From the NCBI RefSeq assembly GCF_002288105.1, contig NZ_CP016774.1:248001-312000 (forward strand): 64,000 nt of DNA. Reading direction: 5' to 3'. Made by a program: the position numbers and the translations under genes. Each line of letters begins with the position of its first letter. Position 1 is the first letter of the stretch. Positions 24,166 to 31,971 of this stretch are shown here, in pieces. The notes beneath the pieces were generated by a model. It was not told the DNA's origin. It did no database searches and saw only the letters and a program-made list of their open reading frames with translations. This DNA comes from Candidatus Planktophila versatilis. GTDB lineage: Bacteria > Actinomycetota > Actinomycetes > Nanopelagicales > Nanopelagicaceae.

Positions 24166-25401
24166 ATGTCGCCATCTCAGGATTGGGAGGAAAATAACTT
24201 CTTAACGCCAGCCTATTTTAATAATCCATACTCTGCTTACAAATACATGCATGAATCTGCGCCGGTATTTTGGAGTAAGAAAGTTAACGCCTGGATTGTT
24301 AGCCCATTTCTAGAAGTTGAAGAGGGCCTGCATGGCGAGCAACTTATTGCGAAGGGCAGAATTGCCGCCGCCGCCTCACATTTCACGCCAGAAGAGCGAG
24401 AGCAGTATCCAGTTTCACAATGGACACTTAATCGTTACATGAATTTTCAGGATCCACCTGACCACACCCGCTTTCGTCGCTTGATTAGCAAATCATTTAC
24501 TCCGCGCAGCATCAGCGCAATGGAGCCCAAAATCGAAGCTCTTGTCTCCAGGTTATTAGATGAAGTAACAAAGAAAGAGAGCTTTAATCTGGTAGATGAT
24601 TTTTCATTCCAATTGCCATCGCTAGTTATCTGTGAGTTATTGGGCATGCCGATAGAGAAGCAGGAAGATCTCAAGCGTTGGGCAGATGGCTTGGCTGGCT
24701 TTATTGCATCGGCACAAGTAACGACTGAGAAAGCGAAATTTGCGGAGAGTGTTGCACTTGAAGCCCAAGAGTATTTAAAGCAATTATTCCAAGAGATTCG
24801 TAAAAATCCGGGAGAGAATTTACTGAGCAGAGTACTCACTGCTCCACCAGAGGATGACAAACTCACTGATCAAGAGTTAGCCGCTCTTACGGTTAATCTC
24901 TTTTTTGCTGGCTTTGAAACCACTGAAGGTTTGATTAGTAATATGGTTAGAGCGCTATCAGATAATCCAGATCAGTTGGAGTTGTTGCGTAATAATCCAG
25001 AGCTCATCGAACCAGCCGTTGAAGAAGCGCTTCGTTTCGACTCATCGATTCAAAAGCAGTCTCGGATAGCAGGTGAAGATATTGAGATTCATGGCCAGAA
25101 GATTAAAAAAGGTGATTACGTTCATTTCATGATTGGCGCGGCAAACCGTGACCCATTGCGATTTAGTAACCCAGAACGCTTTGATATCACTCGCAAAGAT
25201 GCCGGAAATGTCAGCTTTGGCCACGGAATCCATTTCTGCATTGGCGCACCGTTAGCACGCCTTGAGGCTCGCATTGCGATTCGTCAGTTGATTGAGCGGA
25301 TGCCTCGAATCAAAGTGATTGCGCCGCTGCCACGGTATGCCGAACTTTTTGCCGTGCGAAAGCCACTGGAACTATGGGTAACTAACGCGCAAGTGAAGTG
25401 A
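24166..25401 (+). CDS. Cytochrome P450 (second of a tandem pair)
   Basis: A 411-residue P450 with FFAGFETTEG, EEALRFDS and FGHGIHFCIG (Cys358). It shares long identical stretches with the upstream P450 (LISKSFTPRSI, FNLVD, FHFMIGAAN-like regions), so it is a local duplication. AAAGGGAG precedes the ATG. The gap of 21 nt suggests one transcript. It ends 2 nt before the convergent amidohydrolase stop. Confidence 0.92.
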   Translation: MSPSQDWEENNFLTPAYFNNPYSAYKYMHESAPVFWSKKVNAWIVSPFLEVEEGLHGEQLIAKGRIAAAASHFTPEEREQYPVSQWTLNRYMNFQDPPDHTRFRRLISKSFTPRSISAMEPKIEALVSRLLDEVTKKESFNLVDDFSFQLPSLVICELLGMPIEKQEDLKRWADGLAGFIASAQVTTEKAKFAESVALEAQEYLKQLFQEIRKNPGENLLSRVLTAPPEDDKLTDQELAALTVNLFFAGFETTEGLISNMVRALSDNPDQLELLRNNPELIEPAVEEALRFDSSIQKQSRIAGEDIEIHGQKIKKGDYVHFMIGAANRDPLRFSNPERFDITRKDAGNVSFGHGIHFCIGAPLARLEARIAIRQLIERMPRIKVIAPLPRYAELFAVRKPLELWVTNAQVK

Positions 25402-25402
25402 A

Positions 25403-26287
25403 TTAGAAGTTATATAGGCGCTTTGCATTAGTGCGGCAGATTGCTTCTTGCTCTGATGCGCTAAATGTTGAGATGTAATCGCGCGTAAAGCCCATAATGA
25501 TGTCGTATGAGCTGTAGAGACGATCCACTGGCCAGTTAGAGCCAAGCACGCAACGACTTGGACCAAATGCTTCCAAACAGACTTCAGCCCATTTACGCAG
25601 TGATTCCTTGCTAAAACGTGGGTCCGTCATCGGCATACCAGAAATCTTCATGGTCACATTGGGAGCTTTTGCTAATTCGCGTACTGCCTTTGACCAGTTG
25701 GCAAAGTATTCATCATCACGTGAACGTGGGAATCCAATATGTTCAAGCACAATCTTCAAATCTGGATGGCGCTTGGCCAGCTCTACTGCTGCGCCCATAT
25801 TCGGCCAGCCGCAGTCAAGATCAAAGACAACATTTTGCTTTGTGAGTTTCTTCAGTGATGCCTCATATGCGGCATTGATTTCACCACTTGCCAACATGGG
25901 CTCTGCATTGAAATCTCGGATACCGGCATAGAGCGGAGATTGGGCATGTTCATCTAGTTGCTGGGCAGCCTCTGGTGCTCCAAGTGGGCAGTCGGCGACG
26001 ATTCGCATCGGCACTGGACCAGTTTTTGCCATTTCAGTCAGCCATCGAGTTTCAGTGACTGGGTTTGGCGAACCAATTGCTGCTTGTACGTGAACGAAAG
26101 CTTCGATACCTGCAAAGCGCGCCTCTGACCAAAGATCGTTGAGTACGAATGCTTCGGACTTAATGGCATCGATATTTCCAATAATCGGATGAATAAAGTC
26201 CGGACTAAGCCAAACCCACTTGAGCTCTGGATGTTTAAAATCCCAAAGGTGAATATGAGTATCAATAATTGGAATAGGTGTGCTCAT
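25403..26287 (-). CDS. Amidohydrolase-2 family, sugar lactonase-like
   Basis: A 294-residue TIM-barrel hydrolase. It has DTHIHLWD at the N-terminus, a central VFDLDCGWPNM, LEHIGFPR and the C-terminal GSNWPVDRLYSSY. This is the L-fuconolactonase / L-rhamnonolactonase subgroup of the amidohydrolases. Hydrolysis of a sugar lactone made by the nearby SDR is a plausible role. It converges with the second P450. Confidence 0.82.
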   Translation of the reverse strand: MSTPIPIIDTHIHLWDFKHPELKWVWLSPDFIHPIIGNIDAIKSEAFVLNDLWSEARFAGIEAFVHVQAAIGSPNPVTETRWLTEMAKTGPVPMRIVADCPLGAPEAAQQLDEHAQSPLYAGIRDFNAEPMLASGEINAAYEASLKKLTKQNVVFDLDCGWPNMGAAVELAKRHPDLKIVLEHIGFPRSRDDEYFANWSKAVRELAKAPNVTMKISGMPMTDPRFSKESLRKWAEVCLEAFGPSRCVLGSNWPVDRLYSSYDIIMGFTRDYISTFSASEQEAICRTNAKRLYNF

Positions 26288-26375
26288 GTGGGGCCTCTCA
26301 GTAATGGTTTTTCACTAGAACCTGCTGGCTCTAAGTTACCGCGTGGGCGCCCAAAATTAAAGACCTCGGAGCCCT

Positions 26376-27398
26376 TTATTTAAACCGGGTACCTATCTGT
26401 GAACCAATAGTGAGTGCGGTCTTGATATTGGCAACTGACTCTCGGTGCGTATAGAGCGGTGCCTCTAACAGCCCCTGTTCCACATATTGAGCAAAGGCAT
26501 TTACTTGATGGACGAGGGCAATATGTTCAACCATGCCTGATTCATCGCTCCAGGTGGCAAGTGGTTCATGTAGGCCATTGCCATGTAGCGTTACCGATGT
26601 TGATGTAAACCACGGTGGGCCAAATGAGATGCTGCCCTTAGGGCCAGAGATAGCAGCGTTAATGGGAGCTGAGACACGAGCTGATAGTACGAAGTTAGAG
26701 CGTGCCTGATTTTTAAATCTCATAAAGGTATGTGTTTCTTCATCAATGTCATTGGGGTGAAGCTTTCCAAAGCTATGAATTTCATCAGGATCACCTAAGA
26801 ATTGTTGCGAGAAGGCAATGGGATAGATACCCATATCGATGATTGGGTTACCGCCACCGAGTGTGTAAAGCCGGGCAACTCCCAAGTTTGCTTGGCAGAA
26901 ACTAGAAACAACTAATTCAACATCACCAATGGCGCCATCTGCCACCAGCTGTCGTGCGATATCCATATGTGGCAAGAAGCGAGTCCACATAGCCTCCACT
27001 GCCAAGACCTTCTTCGCTTTAGCAGCAGCATAAATCTGCTCTGCTTCACTAACGTCCATCGTAATTGGTTTTTCAATTAATACGTGTTTACCTGCATTAA
27101 TTGCAATGAGCGCAACTTCAAGTCGGTTAGAGGGAAGAGTGCCAATATAAATTACATCAATATCTGGGCGGGCGGCTAGCTCTTCGTAGGAGGTATGAAA
27201 ATCAGCGATGCCAAATGTCTTTGCAAAAGTCTCTGCCTTACCTGGTGTTCTAGAGGCAACTGCAACAAAATTCTGCCGTGAATTCTTCTTCGCAGTCTTA
27301 ATCATCTGCTCCGCGATCCAGCCAGCGCCGAAGATTCCCCACCGTAGCGGTTTGGATTCCTCTGATCTAAAGAGATGCGGCTTGGGAAGTGATGTCAT
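26376..27398 (-). CDS. Gfo/Idh/MocA family oxidoreductase
   Basis: A 340-residue NAD(P)-dependent dehydrogenase. The N-terminal Rossmann segment is WGIFGAGWIAEQM, and HVLIEKPITMDVSEAE contains the family EKP signature. The C-terminal domain includes GGGNPIIDMGIYPI. Substrates in the family are sugars, inositols or related polyols. It may belong with the adjacent lactonase and SDR, though an 88-bp gap separates it. Confidence 0.85.
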   Translation of the reverse strand: MTSLPKPHLFRSEESKPLRWGIFGAGWIAEQMIKTAKKNSRQNFVAVASRTPGKAETFAKTFGIADFHTSYEELAARPDIDVIYIGTLPSNRLEVALIAINAGKHVLIEKPITMDVSEAEQIYAAAKAKKVLAVEAMWTRFLPHMDIARQLVADGAIGDVELVVSSFCQANLGVARLYTLGGGNPIIDMGIYPIAFSQQFLGDPDEIHSFGKLHPNDIDEETHTFMRFKNQARSNFVLSARVSAPINAAISGPKGSISFGPPWFTSTSVTLHGNGLHEPLATWSDESGMVEHIALVHQVNAFAQYVEQGLLEAPLYTHRESVANIKTALTIGSQIGTRFK

Positions 27399-27496
27399 TG
27401 AGGCAACTTATCTCTACTTATCTGGATTGGGAACCGCGACAGGGAGCCGTCAGGAGTTTTTACTTTAAGTCCATCTTGGGCGGGTAATATCGGGGC

Positions 27497-27778
27497 ATGA
27501 GCCGGAAGAGTAAATTTCTCGCCACCTGGAGAACACTTCCTGCCGGGATGCGAAAAATAATTGTCTCAGTCATTGGCTTTACCTTAATAGTTTTAGGCTT
27601 ACTGCTGATTGTGCTTCCTGGGCCTTTTACTATCCCCTTCTTAGTCCTGGGACTTGCCATACTGGCGCTGGAATTTGCCTGGGCTGATCGAATGCTTGAT
27701 CAAGTAAAAGCGCAGGGGAAGAAAGTTGATCCAAGAAAGTTGCTCAAGCGAAAACCGAAAAATCCAGAGCCTAATTAA
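27497..27778 (+). CDS. PGPGW-type small transmembrane protein
   Basis: A 93-residue protein of the actinobacterial TIGR02611/PGPGW family. It has two hydrophobic segments around the signature VLPGPFTIPFLVLGLAIL and a basic tail. The function is unknown. Its 3' end overlaps the convergent GNAT gene by 8 nt. Confidence 0.8.
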   Translation: MSRKSKFLATWRTLPAGMRKIIVSVIGFTLIVLGLLLIVLPGPFTIPFLVLGLAILALEFAWADRMLDQVKAQGKKVDPRKLLKRKPKNPEPN

Positions 27779-28247
27779 GGGCAATTCGGTACTGACGTTT
27801 TCCAGATTCTAAGGTGTAGGTGTCATAGAGCTTTCTAGCTGTTGCATTATCTTCATCAGTATTCCAATAAAGACGCGAGCAGTTATTTTCTATCGCATAG
27901 CTCTTCACATACTCAATCAGAGCGCGCCCCACACCTTTTCCGCGCACAGCTGGATCCACAAAGAGATCTTCAAGATAGCAATGCCCGTTTTCAGACCAGG
28001 TTGAGTTCTGCAGGCTATATGTCGTAAAGCCAACGATGAGGCCATCATCAATGGCAACAGCGCACTTCATATTAAATTCTGGATCAAGAATTCGCTGCCA
28101 GGTGAGTGAACTTTGTTCGACAGAGAGCTCAGTCTGATAGAAGTCGAGATAACCCTGCCAGAGAATGAACCAACGTTGCTTATCTGTAGGTAGTGCAGCT
28201 CTAATTTCAAGTGGTGGCCGCATGGACTTCTCTACCTTTTCACTCAT
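27771..28247 (-). CDS. GNAT N-acetyltransferase
   Basis: A 158-residue protein with the acetyl-CoA binding signature VRGKGVGRALIEYV and the preceding LEDLFVDP strand typical of diamine/aminoglycoside-like GNATs. The C-terminal YWNTDEDNATARKLYD matches spermidine acetyltransferase-like members. The acceptor is not determined. Confidence 0.85.
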   Translation of the reverse strand: MSEKVEKSMRPPLEIRAALPTDKQRWFILWQGYLDFYQTELSVEQSSLTWQRILDPEFNMKCAVAIDDGLIVGFTTYSLQNSTWSENGHCYLEDLFVDPAVRGKGVGRALIEYVKSYAIENNCSRLYWNTDEDNATARKLYDTYTLESGKRQYRIALN

Positions 28248-28281
28248 GCGAAGATTCTAACTGCGAGGTACTCTCTACCCC

Positions 28282-29037
28282 ATGAGCACACGTGAATATG
28301 CAGTCATTACTGGAGCAAGTAGTGGAATAGGCGCGGCAACAGCGCGATTACTGGCAAGCAATGGTTATCACGTGATTGCCGCCGCGAGGCGTGCAGATCG
28401 ATTAGCTGCCCTTGCGGCAGAAGATCAGAACATCGAAGCTTTCACGCTCGATGTCACTAAGCAAGAGTCAATCGATTCACTCACTGCGCATTTGCAAGGA
28501 AAGCCAGTCTCCATTCTTATCAACTGCGCTGGTGGCGCCTTTGATGCAGATCCAATCAATGACTCCGATCCGGAAATTTGGAAGAAGACATTTGATATCA
28601 ATGTTGTGGGTTCTGTGCGGATGATCAAAGCAATGACCCCACTGATGCAGGCATTTGGTCGTGGGCATATCGTGATGATTTCATCAACTGCCGGACATCG
28701 CGTCTATGAAAATGGTGGAAGTTATGTGGCGGCAAAGTTTGCGGAAACTTCCCTCGTTGAAACCCTTCGCCTAGAACTTAATGGTCAACCGATTCGCGTG
28801 ACAGAGATTGCTCCTGGAATGGTTAAGACAGATGAGTTTTCAACGGTGCGTTTTAAAGGTGATGCTGAGAAGGCGGCGAAGGTTTATGAAGGTGTCACCA
28901 GGCCGTTGGTGGCTGAAGATGTGGCAGAGGCAATCAGATGGTCAGTGATGTTACCAAGTCATTTCAATGTCGATTGTTTAATGATTAGACCGGTGGCACA
29001 AGCTCAAGTGCATAAGGTGTATCGACAACCGCTTTAA
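28282..29037 (+). CDS. SDR-family NADP-dependent 3-hydroxy acid dehydrogenase (YdfG-like)
   Basis: A 251-residue short-chain dehydrogenase. It has TGASSGIG, Arg in AAARRADR (NADP preference), NCAGG, the catalytic Ser in ISSTAG, Tyr/Lys in YVAAK and an APGMVKTDEFSTVRFKGD segment close to YdfG. YdfG acts on L-allo-threonine, serine and 3-hydroxy acids. Its 3' end overlaps the convergent decarboxylase by 4 nt. Confidence 0.85.
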   Translation: MSTREYAVITGASSGIGAATARLLASNGYHVIAAARRADRLAALAAEDQNIEAFTLDVTKQESIDSLTAHLQGKPVSILINCAGGAFDADPINDSDPEIWKKTFDINVVGSVRMIKAMTPLMQAFGRGHIVMISSTAGHRVYENGGSYVAAKFAETSLVETLRLELNGQPIRVTEIAPGMVKTDEFSTVRFKGDAEKAAKVYEGVTRPLVAEDVAEAIRWSVMLPSHFNVDCLMIRPVAQAQVHKVYRQPL

Positions 29038-30470
29038 CTTCTCTTCACGACTCGATACTTGGCAAGTGTGGGATCAGTTGCATAGGCGATGCGAACGCCA
29101 GCAGCGCGGGAGGCCCCTAAGCCCTCAACAATCTGTTGGGTAAGAATTTCACCGGGTGCAACAACTGCAACTCCTGGTGGATATGGCGCAATCAAATCTG
29201 CTGAAATACACCCGATGGCATCATGGGCGCTGACCAACTCGGTCTCTGCAAAATAAGCATCACGCATAGAAATTGCGCGCTGTGGCACAACAGACCAACT
29301 CAGCGCCGTTGCGCTCTCTCGCCGTTGTTCTTGGCTGCGCTTTAGAATCGGAATTAACACATCTGCCAATCGATCAAAGTCAGCTCTGGTATCGGCAATA
29401 GTGCCAAGAAAGACAATCGTGTCTCGATCGGCCATCTCCACCCGAATTCCTTCAGCTTGTAGATCTTGCTCAATCTCAACTCCGGAAGCGCCCAGCTGCT
29501 GCACGCGCAGAACTATCTTGGAAGCATCAAAGCGGCCAGCTGGAAAATCTTGCGGATAGAGAAAGATAGGCAGGGCGAATTCTGCTTGCACCAACTCTTT
29601 AAAGTGGTGAACATTTTTAAGCAGGGCGCCGATTAACTCTTCCCCGCGAGTTTGCAGCAGTGCGCGCACGCCATCGATGGAAGCTAGTGGGGCTCCAGCT
29701 GGTGAAGTTGTGTGGGTTGTTTCAAAGCTTTGTTCCAAACGTTCTGCGCTAAGCAACGTGGTGCGGGCAAGTAAGAGTGCGGAGGCGCTATAACCAGGCA
29801 GGGCTTTATGTGTACTAGTGATCAGGGCATCAGCACCTAATTGAAATGCATGTTGTGGCAGGTGTGGGTGAAAACCAAAGTGTCCGCCCCATGCGGCATC
29901 TAAAATAACTGGGACCTTTACTTTGTGTGAAAGTTCAATCAGCGCCGGCAGATCTGAGATTGTTCCTAAATAACCTGGCTCGGTAAGCAGCACCGCAATT
30001 GGTTTCTCACTCAAAGCTTTTGCAAGTTCGCCAGCTGTAATTCCGGTGGGAACACCTGTTGCACCATCAATCTCGGGTGACATCCAGATTGGCTCAAGGC
30101 CAGCAAGAACAAGTGCGCTTAAGACTGAGCGGTGGGCGGTTCTAGATACAGCGACCTTATCGCCGGGCTTTCCTAGTGCGAAGATGATGGCCTGGTTTGC
30201 ATGAGTGGAACCACCTGTTGAAAAGCGTGCGTAATCTGCGCCCCACAAGGTAGCCGCCAGTGATTCAGCCATCTTCAATGTCTGATTCGTTAACTTAATT
30301 TCATCCAAGCCGCCATATAAAGGTGTATCTGCATCCACCACAGCACCTAAGTCGGCATCTAGCGCGCTCGCCTTCTGCTTATGTCCAGGAATGGTGAAGG
30401 GAGTTCTGGTGCGCTCGAAGTAGGCGAGGTAGGCATCAAGTAGCGGTGCGCTATCTCTGAGGCTGCTCAT
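29034..30470 (-). CDS. Orn/Lys/Arg decarboxylase family (PLP)
   Basis: A 478-residue fold-type I PLP enzyme of the SpeA/Cad/YaaO type. An N-terminal TPFTIPGHKQ motif is followed by STGGSTHANQA, DAAWGGHFGFH and the PLP lysine in TSTHKALPGYSASALL. The C-terminal PYPPGVAVVAPGE motif is typical. It lacks the large N-terminal wing domain, as in Bacillus YaaO. It decarboxylates a basic amino acid to a polyamine precursor; which one is unclear. Confidence 0.88.
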   Translation of the reverse strand: MSSLRDSAPLLDAYLAYFERTRTPFTIPGHKQKASALDADLGAVVDADTPLYGGLDEIKLTNQTLKMAESLAATLWGADYARFSTGGSTHANQAIIFALGKPGDKVAVSRTAHRSVLSALVLAGLEPIWMSPEIDGATGVPTGITAGELAKALSEKPIAVLLTEPGYLGTISDLPALIELSHKVKVPVILDAAWGGHFGFHPHLPQHAFQLGADALITSTHKALPGYSASALLLARTTLLSAERLEQSFETTHTTSPAGAPLASIDGVRALLQTRGEELIGALLKNVHHFKELVQAEFALPIFLYPQDFPAGRFDASKIVLRVQQLGASGVEIEQDLQAEGIRVEMADRDTIVFLGTIADTRADFDRLADVLIPILKRSQEQRRESATALSWSVVPQRAISMRDAYFAETELVSAHDAIGCISADLIAPYPPGVAVVAPGEILTQQIVEGLGASRAAGVRIAYATDPTLAKYRVVKRS

Positions 30471-30541
30471 GTGGCAAGCCTAACTCTTAGTCAGAGCTGG
30501 TGAGGTCTGCGGGTAGCAAATGCGGGGCTTAGAATTAGGCC

Positions 30542-31882
30542 ATGACATCACAGGATCGACTCCCACAAACTCGTCATCTGGTCACAGAAATTCCTGGGCC
30601 AAAATCGACTGCCGCGATGGCGCGACGCAAAGAGGCTGTTTCTGGAGGACTAGGAACTGCGATGCCGGTCATTGTTTCGCGCGCACACGATGCGATTATT
30701 GAAGATATCGATGGCAACCGAATTATCGATCTCGGCGCGGGTATTGGTGTTGTCACCGTAGGAAACGCCGCACCTCGCGTTGTAAAAGCTGTGCAAGAAG
30801 CAGTGGAGAAATTCACTCACACCAACTTCACCACTGCTCCATATCTGGGCTATATCGAAGTCTGCGAAGCCCTCAATCGTTTAACTCCTGGAAAATTTGC
30901 GAAGAAGTCAATCTTGCAAAACTCAGGAGCAGAAGCGGTAGAAAATGCAATCAAAATTGCCCGTCACTACACAAAGCGCCCAGCAGTTGTTGTCTTTGAA
31001 CACGCTTACCACGGCCGCACAAACCTAACCATGGCCCTTACGGCAAAGAACTTGCCATATAAAGATGGATTCGGTCCTTTTGCCAATGAGATCTACCGAA
31101 TGCCAATGCCATATTCCTATCGCTGGCTTGGAAATCCCGACACCATTGCGCAAGACGCACTCGATATGGTGATCCATAAAATTGAGAAAGAAGTGGGAGC
31201 ACATAACGTTGCCGCCATTTTGATTGAGCCAGTTCTTGGCGAGGGTGGATTTATTGTGCCACCAGTTGGATTTATGCCAGGGCTGCAGAAGTTTGCAACC
31301 GAGAACAAGATTGTATTTATTGCCGATGAAGTGCAATCAGGTTTTGCTCGCACGGGCAAAATGTTTGCCGTTGAACATGAAGGCATGGAGCCGGACATGA
31401 TCGTTTCGGCTAAGGGAATTGCTGGTGGACTGCCACTAGCTGCAGTGACTGCTCGCGCTGAAATCATGGATTCATCACATGTGGGTGGCCTCGGTGGCAC
31501 CTATGGTGGAAATCCGATTGCCTGCGCCGCAGCACTTGCCGTGATTGAAATGATTGAAGAAGAGAAGTTAGTCAAACGCGCAGCCCACATCGGTGACATT
31601 CTCTTTGCTGCGCTGAACGCACTCAAGGCGCAATATCCAATCATTGGCGAAGTCCGCGGACGAGGCGCAATGGTTGCAATTGAATTAGTTCATGCTGGAA
31701 CAAAGGATCCCAACCCGGAGGCGATGGCAAAGGTGATTAAGTATTGCCAGAGCAAGGGCGTGCTGATCCTAACCGCCGGCACCTACGGCAACGTGATTCG
31801 CTTCTTGCCGCCAGTTGTCATTACAGATGAGCTATTAAAGGATGCACTTGGGGTATTAGCCGAAGGCTTTGCCTCGCTCTAG
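30542..31882 (+). CDS. gabT: 4-aminobutyrate aminotransferase, class III
   Basis: A 446-residue PLP transaminase that moves the amino group of GABA to 2-oxoglutarate, giving succinate semialdehyde. It has FIADEVQSGFARTG (cofactor Asp), the PLP lysine in SAKGIAGGLP, and the N-terminal substrate loop DLGAGIGVVTVGN. The partner succinate-semialdehyde dehydrogenase is not in the window. It is divergent from the decarboxylase and ends at a strong terminator. Confidence 0.88.
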   Translation: MTSQDRLPQTRHLVTEIPGPKSTAAMARRKEAVSGGLGTAMPVIVSRAHDAIIEDIDGNRIIDLGAGIGVVTVGNAAPRVVKAVQEAVEKFTHTNFTTAPYLGYIEVCEALNRLTPGKFAKKSILQNSGAEAVENAIKIARHYTKRPAVVVFEHAYHGRTNLTMALTAKNLPYKDGFGPFANEIYRMPMPYSYRWLGNPDTIAQDALDMVIHKIEKEVGAHNVAAILIEPVLGEGGFIVPPVGFMPGLQKFATENKIVFIADEVQSGFARTGKMFAVEHEGMEPDMIVSAKGIAGGLPLAAVTARAEIMDSSHVGGLGGTYGGNPIACAAALAVIEMIEEEKLVKRAAHIGDILFAALNALKAQYPIIGEVRGRGAMVAIELVHAGTKDPNPEAMAKVIKYCQSKGVLILTAGTYGNVIRFLPPVVITDELLKDALGVLAEGFASL

Positions 31883-31911
31883 CTTCTTTGTGGATTAATC
31901 ACCGCAGAACC

Positions 31912-31938
31912 TCACCCCAGAAGGGGTGATTTCTTCTT
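31912..31938 (+). terminator. Intrinsic terminator after gabT
   Basis: TCACCCC (31912-31918) pairs with GGGGTGA (31923-31929) around AGAA, followed by TTTCTTCTT. Confidence 0.75.
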
Positions 31939-31971
31939 CACAATCGCCTCCGCGTGCACCACCCTTTACTC

